Shown: positions 21,351 to 29,641, counted from the stretch's first letter. The stretch: DNA of 30,171 bases from JBCDCB01 sp039182735 (GCA_039182735.1 JBCDCB010000039.1:1-30171), one strand, 5' to 3'. Notes: generated by a model from the sequence alone, not told the origin. Numbers and translations are program-made.

Positions 21351-22859
21351 TCACCCCATCGCGAAGATGAGCATCGTGAAGATGAACCCGTTGTTGATGG
21401 CGTGGGCGACGATGGGCGCGATGATCGAGCCGCGCCACTCGCGGAGCAGTGAGAAGACGATCGCGAGCGAGCTGAGCGCGGGGATCGCGACCCAGCCCTG
21501 CGGGTGGATCATCGCGAAGATGACGGCGATCGAGACGGCGCTGAAGAGGAACCCGAAGCGTTGGCGCAGGTGGTGCTGCAGCGCGCCGCGGAAGAAGGTC
21601 TCTTCCACGATTGGTGCCCAGGCAACTCCCAGGATCAGGGTGCCCCACGGCAGGCCCGAACCCCCGACCAGTTGTTCGACAGCGGGGTGGCTCGGCGGCG
21701 CGCCGTCGCCCGGCAGGAGCCATGTGCTCAACGCCATGAGGATGACGGTGGTCAGCAGCCCGACGAGCACCAGCGGCAGCCCGGCAATGTAGCCCACGAA
21801 GCCCGCGCCGACCTCGATGAAGACGTTGCGACCGGGCGTCCAGCCGAACCCGCGGAGCGTGTCGCGCATCGGCACGCCTCGGACGATCGGCCACGCGAGC
21901 AGCGCGAGGCTGAACCAGAGGACGTGAGGCCCGAGGGGGGAGCCGAGCGCCATGTCAACGATCGGCAGCAAGAGCAGGGCAACGATGAAGAGCGCGAAGG
22001 CTTCGAGGAAGGCGCTGTGGGTGCTTCCCCCCTGCTGCACGCGCGGGCCGACGAGCTCGCGATACGCGCTCTTGAGTCTGCCCTTGCTGAGCATGACGAT
22101 CCCGATGATGAAGAGGACAAAGCCGGTGATGAGCGCGAGCCCGACAACGAGCAACGCAACGCCGAGCGCGATGAGCATGCGCTGGCCTTGTGCAATGAAG
22201 GGCGCGCGGGCGGGGTCGTCGTCGTCGAGCCCGAAGGTGAGCGCGAGTTCCGCCGACCAGCCGTGGCGATCGATGATGTTGTCGCGCTGCGCGTCGTCGA
22301 TCGTGATCGGTGCGTCTTCGGTCTGCGCGTAGATCGCGCGGAGGGTGGTGAGGTCTTCGCCGTAGTCGAGCACGCGCTGCCGGGCGGCTTCGTCGAACGC
22401 GTTGTCGGCTTCGAGCTCCGCTTCGATTTCTGAAAGGCGTTCGCGCAGCCCGTCGAGGTGTTCGAGCGTGGCCTCGGCGCCGGCGAGTTCACCGACGGCG
22501 GGGGTGATGCGGAGCTGCTCGACGAAGCTGTCGCCGACGCTCTCGGTGATCTGCTCGACGGGGTCGCCGCCGAAGGTGGACGCGGCGCTGTTCATCCCGA
22601 GGGATCGCTGCATGAGCGCGGCGCGTCCCATGTATCGCCCCATGAACCCGCTGACGTCCTGCGGCTCGGGGAGCAGGACATCGACCGGGTCGGGCTCGTC
22701 GCCGGGTGCGCCGACGTTCTGGAGGACGGCGAGGAAGAGGGCCATGCCCAGCACGACGATCCACGCGATGATCGCGCCGGGTCTGACGGCGGGGTGGAGC
22801 GCGATGGAGCGCGGTGCTTCGGTGGGGGCCGGGTCGGTGGGATGGGGATGCTCGCTCAT
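21351..22859 (-). CDS. CPBP family intramembrane metalloprotease with a large N-terminal region
   Basis: This is a 502-residue membrane protein. The C-terminal part (about 270-502) is an Abi/CPBP glutamic protease domain like Rce1: E419-E420-T-F-F-R424 (VEETFFRGALQHH) is motif 1, FAMIHPQGW is motif 2 and AHAINNGFIF is motif 3. The N-terminal half adds one helix (about 28-48), then a roughly 150-residue charged, coiled-coil-prone segment rich in E, D and L (about 100-190) and more helices from about 210. Usual CPBP proteins are 200-300 residues, so the N-terminal half is extra and may bind a partner. The ATG has GGAG five bases upstream. Neither substrate nor partner is evident from context. 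Confidence 0.88.
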   Translation of the reverse strand: MSEHPHPTDPAPTEAPRSIALHPAVRPGAIIAWIVVLGMALFLAVLQNVGAPGDEPDPVDVLLPEPQDVSGFMGRYMGRAALMQRSLGMNSAASTFGGDPVEQITESVGDSFVEQLRITPAVGELAGAEATLEHLDGLRERLSEIEAELEADNAFDEAARQRVLDYGEDLTTLRAIYAQTEDAPITIDDAQRDNIIDRHGWSAELALTFGLDDDDPARAPFIAQGQRMLIALGVALLVVGLALITGFVLFIIGIVMLSKGRLKSAYRELVGPRVQQGGSTHSAFLEAFALFIVALLLLPIVDMALGSPLGPHVLWFSLALLAWPIVRGVPMRDTLRGFGWTPGRNVFIEVGAGFVGYIAGLPLVLVGLLTTVILMALSTWLLPGDGAPPSHPAVEQLVGGSGLPWGTLILGVAWAPIVEETFFRGALQHHLRQRFGFLFSAVSIAVIFAMIHPQGWVAIPALSSLAIVFSLLREWRGSIIAPIVAHAINNGFIFTMLIFAMG

Positions 22860-22940
22860 GGTGCTCCATCATCGGCGAGGCGGGCCTCGTTCGCCCGCAA
22901 CGGGCGGGCGATTGGAGTGAACCGGCTCGGAGTCGGACGG

Positions 22941-22968
22941 TTGACCGGGGCGGGGCCCCTGCTATGCT
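22941..22968 (+). promoter_or_regulatory. Promoter for rplM-rpsI
   Basis: TTGACC (22941-22946) and TATGCT (22963-22968) are 16 bases apart, with TGC before the -10 as in an extended -10. It is the best sigma-70-like promoter in the window. Transcription from about 22975 would give a leader of roughly 280 bases before rplM. Confidence 0.65.
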
Positions 22969-22974
22969 TGTCGG

Positions 22975-23254
22975 CTCGCTTCAGGGCAGGGTCTGCCCGA
23001 CGAGCGTCACAACTCGAACGCAACGCCCGTGACACGTGCCGCGGATTCCTTCGGGATCATGGCGGATTCGGCGGGTCGGACCCGGCGGTCTCGAGCACGA
23101 TCGCCCGGTCCCGAGCGCGGTTCCCGGCCCGAGCCCCCGTCAACCCTCGGCCGGCAACAGGCGTGAGAGCGGTCGCGTCGTGTGCCACGAACTCGGGGCG
23201 ACCCGGGGTTGGCGGCTTGGATTGGAACTCACCGCTTCCGCACGGAGCGAGCAG
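22975..23254 (+). promoter_or_regulatory. Long untranslated leader of rplM-rpsI
   Basis: This stretch holds no convincing gene and lies between the promoter and the rplM start. It is GC-rich with several C- and G-runs (23105-23160) able to pair. Ribosomal operons often have leaders bound by their own protein; whether this one is regulatory cannot be decided from sequence alone. Confidence 0.35.
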
Positions 23255-23707
23255 ATGCGACAGACAACGTTCCTGAAGACGGCCGACGTCGAGCACAAGG
23301 ACTGGTACCACCTCGACGCCGACGGTTTGCGCCTCGGTCGCCTCGCGACGGAGGTCGCGCGGGTGCTGCAGGGCAAGCACCGCCCGGACTTCACGCCGCA
23401 CGTCGATACGGGTTCGTTCGTGATCATCACGAACGCCGAGAAGGTCGAGATGACCGGCGACAAGTTCAACCAGCGTCTCAAGACGCGGTACTCGGGTCAC
23501 CCGGGCGGTCTGAAGGCGGAGACCTACGGGTCGCTGCGGGACCGTCGCCCGGAGTTCCTGCTGGAAGACGCGGTGCGCCGGATGCTGCCCAAGGGTCGGC
23601 TCGGTCGCCGCATGTTCAAGAAGTTGAAGGTGTACCGCGGGAGCGAGCACCCGCACACCTCGCAGCAGCCGCAGCCCTTCCCGTACGAGATCAAGACCCC
23701 GTCCTGA
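23255..23707 (+). CDS. rplM: Ribosomal protein L13 (uL13)
   Basis: This is a 150-residue large-subunit protein. WYHLDADGLRLGRLATEVARVL (about 17-38) is the family start, FVIITNAEKVEMTG (about 56-69) and KTRYSGHPGGLK (about 76-87) are core, and the end carries MLPKGRLGRRMFKKLKVYRG (about 110-129). The length is a little above the usual 140-145. The frame is open further upstream, but this ATG is chosen because it begins the known domain and has GGAGC nearby. rpsI follows after 58 bases, the standard L13-S9 pair. Confidence 0.97.
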   Translation: MRQTTFLKTADVEHKDWYHLDADGLRLGRLATEVARVLQGKHRPDFTPHVDTGSFVIITNAEKVEMTGDKFNQRLKTRYSGHPGGLKAETYGSLRDRRPEFLLEDAVRRMLPKGRLGRRMFKKLKVYRGSEHPHTSQQPQPFPYEIKTPS

Positions 23708-23765
23708 ACGGATCACCAGACCGAGCGACTGAGAGCGCCGTCACACCTCATCCGAGCGAGCACGC

Positions 23766-24332
23766 ATGAACGACGAGCAGAACAGCACCGAGACGCCGGA
23801 CATCACCCTTGGCGAGGGGAGCGACCTCTCGAGCGGTCCCGACCTGAGCGCGGGCCCGGACCTCTCGGCGCTCTCGACGGGTTCGGTCCCGACGCCCACC
23901 GTGGCGCCCGAGCCGGAACGCCCCGACCAGCACGGCTGGTGGTGGGGCACGGGTCGTCGCAAGACGGCGGTCGCGCGGGTGCGCATCAAGCCCGGCGACG
24001 GCAAGTTCATCGTCCAGGTGACGCGCAACAAGACCAAGACGGTCGAGGAGTACTTCACCGAGGCGCAAGACCGCAACGACTGCACCGCGCCGCTCAAGGT
24101 GACCGACACCTTCGGCAAGATGGATGTCTACTGCCGCATCGACGGCGGCGGGCACACGGGCCAGGCCCAGGCCGTCCGCCTCGGCGTCGCCCGCGCCCTC
24201 AAGAAGTACGACCCCACGCTCGAAGGCTCGCTCCGTGAGCACGGGCACCTCACGCGTGACGCGCGCAAGGTCGAGCGGAAGAAGTACGGCCTCGCCGGCG
24301 CTCGCCGCTCGTTCCAGTTCTCGAAGCGCTAG
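23766..24332 (+). CDS. rpsI: Ribosomal protein S9 (uS9) with an acidic N-terminal extension
   Basis: This is a 188-residue small-subunit protein. The conserved part starts at about 60 with WGTGRRKTAVARVRIKPGDG and ends with the canonical tail reaching into the P site (RDARKVERKKYGLAGARRS followed by QFSKR). GGGHTGQAQAVRLGVARAL is also typical. The first roughly 55 residues are an added acidic, Ser/Pro-rich segment with a near repeat (SSGPDLSAGPDLSAL). Bacterial S9 is normally about 130 residues. The extension is in frame with a single ATG and no better internal start. A strong terminator follows 33 bases after the stop. Confidence 0.97.
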   Translation: MNDEQNSTETPDITLGEGSDLSSGPDLSAGPDLSALSTGSVPTPTVAPEPERPDQHGWWWGTGRRKTAVARVRIKPGDGKFIVQVTRNKTKTVEEYFTEAQDRNDCTAPLKVTDTFGKMDVYCRIDGGGHTGQAQAVRLGVARALKKYDPTLEGSLREHGHLTRDARKVERKKYGLAGARRSFQFSKR

Positions 24333-24365
24333 CCGCACGCCTTCGCGACATACCGGTCCACCCCG

Positions 24366-24398
24366 CAACCCGGTCGAGAGGCCGGGTTGTTTGTTTTT
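24366..24398 (+). terminator. Rho-independent terminator after rpsI
   Basis: The stem CAACCCGG/CCGGGTTG (8 bp) has an 8-base loop and is followed by TTTGTTTTT. A 31-base segment including the stem recurs identically behind the PEP-CTERM-like gene. Confidence 0.9.
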
Positions 24399-24523
24399 CG
24401 CGTGGCGTTTTGAGAAAGAGTCCTTGCGAATCTCATTCGTGGGGCCATCGTTCAGACGGAAACACGGGTTGCCGGTGCGCTTGGGAGGCGATCGGCAACA
24501 CACATATAGGGAGGGAAACACCC

Positions 24524-25219
24524 ATGCGTACTGCTCTTGCTTTGGGCGCGATCGCTGCGCTCGCGACGTCCGCCAGTGCCCAGATCGCCTCGCAGCCGTT
24601 CGACGGCATCACCGACGGTTTCGTGATCAGCGAAGCGACCCCCGGCGGCTTCTTCGATAACCGCGGCGCGGACAACTTCAACGTCAGCACCGCGTCGTTC
24701 ATCGACGGCGTGTCCTGGTGGGGCACCGAAGAGGGCTTCTTCTCGATCGACTTCCCCGGCAACATCGCCTCGTTCGAAATCAGCTTCCTCAACGACAACG
24801 CCGGCTCGCCCGGCTCGGTCGCCTCGTCCACCACGGTGTCCATCGCCGATGCGAACCTGAGCGCGACCGACACCGGTTCCGACTCGTTCAACGGCGGCGA
24901 CATCTTCCGCTTCGACTTCGTCTTCGACACCACGCCCGAGCTCCCCGCCGGCGACTACTGGCTGAGCATCGGCGCGAACCCGGTCACCGACTTCCTCGAC
25001 GATGACTCGTTCTTCTGGGCGTACTCCGGCACGGGCGATGGCACGCTCGCGCAGGTGACCCCGGCGGACGGCTCCGGCTGGGTCGTGGCCCCGGGCACCG
25101 ATCCGGGCGGCCTGAGCAACGGCCTGGCGCTCGAGGTCTTCGCGACTCCGGTCCCGGCTCCCGGCGCGTTCGCGCTGGTCGGTCTCGCGGGTCTCGCCGG
25201 CGCGCGTCGCCGCCGCTGA
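24524..25219 (+). CDS. Exported protein with a PEP-CTERM-like sorting tail
   Basis: This is a 231-residue protein. A signal peptide spans residues 1-19 (cleavage ASA19-Q20). The body (20-205) is acidic and rich in D, S, F and G with probable beta structure (SFIDGVSWWGTEEGFFSIDF), resembling surface proteins of this type. The tail is VPAPGAFALVGLAGLAGARRRR: a P-A-P motif, a hydrophobic helix and four arginines, which in PEP-CTERM proteins are recognised by an exosortase and cleaved. PAP replaces PEP here. AGGGAGGG eight bases before the ATG fixes the start. It is a monocistronic gene between two terminators. Confidence 0.88.
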   Translation: MRTALALGAIAALATSASAQIASQPFDGITDGFVISEATPGGFFDNRGADNFNVSTASFIDGVSWWGTEEGFFSIDFPGNIASFEISFLNDNAGSPGSVASSTTVSIADANLSATDTGSDSFNGGDIFRFDFVFDTTPELPAGDYWLSIGANPVTDFLDDDSFFWAYSGTGDGTLAQVTPADGSGWVVAPGTDPGGLSNGLALEVFATPVPAPGAFALVGLAGLAGARRRR

Positions 25220-25279
25220 GCCGCCTCTCGTTCCCAGCATCTGAAGCGTTGATCACGCTTCGGCAACACACCACTCCAG

Positions 25280-25309
25280 CAACCCGGTCGAGAGGCCGGG
25301 TTGTTTGTT
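25280..25309 (+). terminator. Rho-independent terminator after the PEP-CTERM-like gene
   Basis: The same stem and loop as 24366-24389, followed by TTTGTTCG, so the T-run is shorter. It also lies just past the 3' end of the convergent hydrolase gene, but reads better on the plus strand. Confidence 0.8.
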
Positions 25310-25316
25310 CGTGCGC

Positions 25317-26240
25317 TCAACGCACGTGCGTGTCGAGGAACGCGCCGATCGATTCGATCGTGCGCGCGCGGTGCGCGGACTCGCGCCAGAGGTCGTTGTG
25401 CCCGCCGCCGGGGATCGCTTCGAGACGCCCGTCCGGCGCGCGCGCGGCGATGGCGCGTCCGTCATCGAGGGGGCAGACGGCGTCCGACTCGCCGTGCACA
25501 ATCAGCAGCGGGACACACAGATGCGATGCGTGTTCGGCTCGATCGAAGCCTCGCCACGTCGGCCCCACGCCGAGACGGAGCCCCATGAACCAGAACGCGA
25601 GCGGCCCGTTGAGCGTCCACGGCATGCGCGCCTGGCGCATGACGTTCTTCGCGGGTGTCGGCGCGAGGCGGTACGGCGCTTCGCCGATGACGCAGCGGAT
25701 GTTCAGCGTGTTCTCTTCATCCTGCGCGGCGCACGCGATGGCGACGCCCGCGCCCATCGACCAGCCGTAGAGAATCACGCCCCGCCCGCGCTCGGTGTCG
25801 CTCGTGGCCTCGCGGATGAGCGCGTCGAGCACGCGCGGCTCGCGGGTGCCCATGAAGCAGAGGCCCGAAGATTCGCCGTGGCCTGGCGGATCGACGAGCA
25901 CGAGGCGCGACGTGCGCGAGAGAAAGGGTTCGAGCCGCGCGAGCGCGCCGATGCGGGAGTCGCCCCAGCCGGGCCAGAGGATCGCGACAGGTCCGTCCGG
26001 GTTATCACCGGGCAGATCCCACAGCGCGAGGTCGAAGCCATCGATGGTGGCGCGCGAGGGCTCGAAGTCGCGCGGCGAATCGAGTTCACTCGGGTCGCCC
26101 GGGAGGTTGCGCGCGACGGCGGAGCCGTACGTCTTTCGCGGCGGGCGGCGCAACCGGCGCGCGGTGCTCGCCGTCACAAGCAGCAGCGCGAGCACAAAGC
26201 CCACGAACATGATCTGCGCGAACTCGAAGAAGGGATTCAC
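25317..26240 (-). CDS. Membrane-anchored alpha/beta hydrolase
   Basis: This 307-residue serine hydrolase has an N-terminal signal anchor (residues about 9-26) and a basic stretch (RRLRRPPRK). The fold markers are ILWPGWGDS (88-95, oxyanion region), VDPPGHGESSG (116-126), the nucleophile elbow G159-W-S161-M-G163, D253 in HGESDAVCP, and H281 in GGGHNDLW. These complete a Ser-Asp-His triad. The substrate is unknown; related proteins are esterases, lipases and peptidases. The GTG start overlaps the rseP stop (GTGA), so it is the last gene of the operon that includes dxr and rseP. Confidence 0.88.
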   Translation of the reverse strand: MNPFFEFAQIMFVGFVLALLLVTASTARRLRRPPRKTYGSAVARNLPGDPSELDSPRDFEPSRATIDGFDLALWDLPGDNPDGPVAILWPGWGDSRIGALARLEPFLSRTSRLVLVDPPGHGESSGLCFMGTREPRVLDALIREATSDTERGRGVILYGWSMGAGVAIACAAQDEENTLNIRCVIGEAPYRLAPTPAKNVMRQARMPWTLNGPLAFWFMGLRLGVGPTWRGFDRAEHASHLCVPLLIVHGESDAVCPLDDGRAIAARAPDGRLEAIPGGGHNDLWRESAHRARTIESIGAFLDTHVR

Positions 26241-28354
26241 GACCCGAAGATACGCGCGATGTCGTTGTAGGTGACGATCACGAACACCGTGCCGATGATC
26301 GCGAGCCCGATGAGCGTGAGCCCGTTCTGCAGCGCGATGGGCACGGGCTTCTTGCGGATGCCCTCGGCGAGGAGGAGCAGGAACATCCCGCCGTCCACGA
26401 TGGGGATGGGCAGGAAGTTGATCACCGCGAGGTTCGCGCTGATGACGGCGAGGAAGAAGATGAGCGAGAGCAGGTCTTGGGCGGCGATCTGCATGCCGGT
26501 GTGCGCGATCCCGACGGGCCCGCTGAGCGCCTGGATCTTGACGCTGCCCTCGTACAGACGGAGGAACGTGGCGTAGGTCATGAGCAGCATGCGCTTGGTT
26601 TCGTGCGCACCCATCGCGAGGGCGTCGAGCGGGCCGTCGGCCTTGAGCGTCATCGCCGCGAGGTCGAAGGCGGCGACGATCGGGCCGGGCGTCCAGCTCA
26701 GTTCATGCAGCCGCGCGAGGTCGTCGGGCGTGAGCTCCCACGTTGCTTCATCGACGAGCGCCGCGTCGAGCGACTCGCGCGCGAGCGTTTCCAGCGTGAG
26801 CGAGACGGTGGCGGGCTCGCCTGCGTTGTGCGCGTCGAGCGTCACGCGCTGCAGCGCTTCGCGCACGTCGATGAGGCTGGTGACCGTTTCGCCGCTGACC
26901 GCGACGATGCGCACGCCGCCGAAGACGGGCGGTTCGAGGCGGGACGACGCGGGCGTCACCGACTTGCGCGTGTCGGCGTCGATGAAGCGCGGGGTGTCGG
27001 CGAGGATGCTCGTCTCGAAGGCGCCCGCTGGCGTGAAGCCAACGAGACCTTGCGTACTCACGGGAGCACGGAGTGTGATGAGTTCGCCGCCGCGCAGGAT
27101 GGTGAGCGCGACCTCTCGCCCGGCGTGCGCGCGGATCTGCGAGATGCCCTCGAACATGCTGGGCCAGTCCGCCTCGCCGATGCGAATGAAGACGTCGTCC
27201 GTGAGCAGACCGGCCTTCGCGCCGTCTTCGTTGGTCGCGGCGACCTTCATCAGCGGCGTGAGCCCGAGCAGGTGCTGGATGCCCGATGGCACGTCATCGA
27301 ACAGGACTGCGCCGGTCATGAACTCGGCCTCGGGCGCCGCGCTCACTTCGATCACTTGCGTATCCGGACCCTTGAAAGCAAGGGAGATCGGCGCACCATT
27401 CGATTCGCGGGCGGCTTCGCGCAGCGGCGCGATCGTCGCACTGCCCTCGATCGATCGCCCGCCGGCGCTGACGAGTGTGGAGCCGAGCGGGACGTCGATG
27501 CCGACGCGCTCGAGCGTGCTTGTGATAAAGGCGCGGTCGGGTCGGGTGGTGTGCTCGATGCCGATGGTGGGCTGTCGTGCGGGGGGGATGCCGAGCGAGA
27601 GCAGCCCGCGCTGCGCGCCGGGCTCGGGTTCCGCCGAGAGCTCGATGGGCGCCGCTTCGCCCGGTCGCTGGACCACGACGGGGACGGGCCGGTCCTTCTT
27701 GGACATCGCCACGGCGACGATGGCGTCGTTCATCGTCGTGACCGGCGCGCCGTCAACTTCGAGGATGCGGTCGCCCGACACGATGCCGGCGCGGGCGGCG
27801 GGCGATTCGTCGCTCAGCTGGCCGACGATCGGGGGGTTCTGTTTGAGCCCGATGTTGAAGACGAGGACGAAGAGGATCGCGGCGAGGATGACGTTCATCA
27901 CGACGCCGGCGCTGATGACGACGAGGCGTTTGGGCACGCTGGCGTTCTGATAGGAGTCGGGCTCGTCGCTGATGGCGCCGGGGTTGGCGTCTTCCTGCCC
28001 GAGCATCTTGACGTAGCCGCCCAGCGGGACCCAGTTGATGCGGTACTCGCAGGGGCTGACGAGCGTGCCGCCGTCACTGATCCAGCCGCGGTCGTGCGGG
28101 TCGCCCGGGAGTTGTCGCGCGCGCTGCTGCGCGAGGAGGCGGCGGTACTCGGGCTCGCTGCTCGAGCGGCGCAGGCCCAGGCCCTTGCGGTAGGTGATCG
28201 CGGCGGGCCCGAAGCCGACGGCGAAGCCCTGCACGCGGATGCCCGCCCACAGCGCCGCGAAGAAGTGGCCCGCCTCGTGCACGACGATGACGAGCCCGAA
28301 ACCGAGCACGATGAGCAGGAGTCCGAGCGCGTTGTCGAGCAGTTGCAGCAGCAT
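26237..28354 (-). CDS. rseP: RseP/site-2 protease family, oversized with several PDZ-like segments
   Basis: This 705-residue intramembrane zinc protease cuts transmembrane substrates such as anti-sigma factors. The active-site helix has HEAGH at 26-30 (VVHEAGHFFAALWAG) and the third ligand is D654 in LPIPIVDGG. WVPLGGYVKMLGQED marks the conserved loop. Between them are a classical PDZ domain (about 175-265: SPAARAGIVSGDRILEVDG) and further PDZ-like segments (about 285-330, 365-420 and 475-520). E. coli RseP is about 450 residues with two PDZ domains, so roughly 250 residues are added. An extra charged insert lies near 60-90. Position after dxr is the usual arrangement. The exact PDZ count needs structural comparison. 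Confidence 0.93.
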   Translation of the reverse strand: MLLQLLDNALGLLLIVLGFGLVIVVHEAGHFFAALWAGIRVQGFAVGFGPAAITYRKGLGLRRSSSEPEYRRLLAQQRARQLPGDPHDRGWISDGGTLVSPCEYRINWVPLGGYVKMLGQEDANPGAISDEPDSYQNASVPKRLVVISAGVVMNVILAAILFVLVFNIGLKQNPPIVGQLSDESPAARAGIVSGDRILEVDGAPVTTMNDAIVAVAMSKKDRPVPVVVQRPGEAAPIELSAEPEPGAQRGLLSLGIPPARQPTIGIEHTTRPDRAFITSTLERVGIDVPLGSTLVSAGGRSIEGSATIAPLREAARESNGAPISLAFKGPDTQVIEVSAAPEAEFMTGAVLFDDVPSGIQHLLGLTPLMKVAATNEDGAKAGLLTDDVFIRIGEADWPSMFEGISQIRAHAGREVALTILRGGELITLRAPVSTQGLVGFTPAGAFETSILADTPRFIDADTRKSVTPASSRLEPPVFGGVRIVAVSGETVTSLIDVREALQRVTLDAHNAGEPATVSLTLETLARESLDAALVDEATWELTPDDLARLHELSWTPGPIVAAFDLAAMTLKADGPLDALAMGAHETKRMLLMTYATFLRLYEGSVKIQALSGPVGIAHTGMQIAAQDLLSLIFFLAVISANLAVINFLPIPIVDGGMFLLLLAEGIRKKPVPIALQNGLTLIGLAIIGTVFVIVTYNDIARIFGS

Positions 28355-28366
28355 GGGTGTCCGTGC

Positions 28367-29617
28367 TTAGGCGTTCGCGGCGGCGAGTTTCGACTCGACG
28401 TAGGCCCGGGCGGCGCGGTCGGCTTCTTCGACATCGGCCAGATCGCGGAGCGGGCTGACGCCGATCTCGTCGAGCGCGCCGCGCGTGAGCGCGGGGATCT
28501 TGCCGAAGGGGATGGCCCGGTCGAGGAAGGCTTCGACGGCGCGTTCGTTGGCGGCGTTGACGATCGCGCCGGATGTACCGCCGGCGTCGATCACGTCCCA
28601 TCCGAGCCCGAGCGCGGGGAAACGTTCGAGGTCGGGTTCGATGAAGTTCATGACGCCGCCCGTGCCGAGATCATCGAGCCCGCGCTGGGCAAAGAGATCG
28701 AGCGTTCCCGCGCGCCCGGGGAAGCGCGCGGGGTGCGTGAGCGCGTACTGGATGGGCGTGCGCATGTCCGGCGCGCCCATCTGCGCGATGACGGAGCCGT
28801 CGGCGAACTCGACGAAGGCGTGCACGGTGGAGGTCGGGTGGACGAGCACGCCGAGGCGGGCACGCTCGAGCCCGAAGAGCCAGCGCGCTTCGATCAGCTC
28901 GAGCGCTTTGTTCATGAGCGAGGCGGAGTCGATGGTGACCTTGGCGCCCATGTCCCACGTGGGATGGGCGAGGGCGTCCTCGACGGTGGCGTGCATGACG
29001 TCTTGCAGCGAGCGCTCACGCAGCGCGCCGCCGCTGGCGGTCAGCACGACGCGCGTGATCTCTGGCGACGCGTCGATCGGCGGGCGCGCCGCGATCGGGT
29101 CGGCCCACTGCGCGCACGGCGCGAGGCACTGCCACAGCCCGGAATGCTCGCTGTCCACCGGGAGCAGACGCGAGCCGGTGCGAGCACACGCGTTCACAAC
29201 GATCTCCCCCGCGGCGACGAGGGTCTCTTTGTTCGCCAGCGCGATGTCGATGCCGCGCTCGATGGCGGCGAGCGTCGCGGGCAGCCCCGCGGACCCGACC
29301 ATCGCGCCGAGGACGAGGTCGGCTTCGACCTCCTGCACGAGCCGTTCGGCGGCGTCCGGGCCGCGGCGCAGGTTCGCGCCGTCGGGCGGCGTCGGGATGT
29401 CGGCTTCGTCGCACGCGAGCGCGAGCTCGCGCACACCCAGCGCACGGGCTTGTTCGATGAGCGCCGGCGCGTTGCGCCCCGCGGCGAGCCCGACAACCTC
29501 GAACGACGGCGCATCGTGCCCCTGCGCGCGCAGCGCGCGAAGGTGACCGATGACGTCGATCGTCTGCGTGCCGATCGAGCCCGTCGAACCCAGGATGATG
29601 ATGCGTCGCGTGCTCAC
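28367..29617 (-). CDS. dxr: 1-deoxy-D-xylulose 5-phosphate reductoisomerase
   Basis: This 416-residue enzyme makes 2-C-methyl-D-erythritol 4-phosphate from DXP with NADPH, the second step of the MEP isoprenoid pathway. ILGSTGSIGTQTIDVI (8-23) is the NADPH motif. LANKETLVAAGE (about 130-141), LLPVDSEHSGLWQCL (about 151-165), LTASGGALRE (about 185-194) and AKVTIDSASLMNKALELIEA (about 217-236) supply substrate and metal-binding residues. The length is slightly above the usual 390-400. The GTG start follows a TACCAT box by six bases. It is followed by rseP after 12 bases. Confidence 0.97.
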   Translation of the reverse strand: MSTRRIIILGSTGSIGTQTIDVIGHLRALRAQGHDAPSFEVVGLAAGRNAPALIEQARALGVRELALACDEADIPTPPDGANLRRGPDAAERLVQEVEADLVLGAMVGSAGLPATLAAIERGIDIALANKETLVAAGEIVVNACARTGSRLLPVDSEHSGLWQCLAPCAQWADPIAARPPIDASPEITRVVLTASGGALRERSLQDVMHATVEDALAHPTWDMGAKVTIDSASLMNKALELIEARWLFGLERARLGVLVHPTSTVHAFVEFADGSVIAQMGAPDMRTPIQYALTHPARFPGRAGTLDLFAQRGLDDLGTGGVMNFIEPDLERFPALGLGWDVIDAGGTSGAIVNAANERAVEAFLDRAIPFGKIPALTRGALDEIGVSPLRDLADVEEADRAARAYVESKLAAANA

Positions 29618-29623
29618 GCTTGC

Positions 29624-29629
29624 ATGGTA
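29624..29629 (-). promoter_or_regulatory. TANNNT box, predicted leaderless start of dxr
   Basis: TACCAT on the minus strand is six bases (GCAAGC) from the GTG at 29617, in a 24-base gap after the preceding stop. There is no Shine-Dalgarno sequence. Confidence 0.45.
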
Positions 29630-29641
29630 CCGGCGAGCGCG

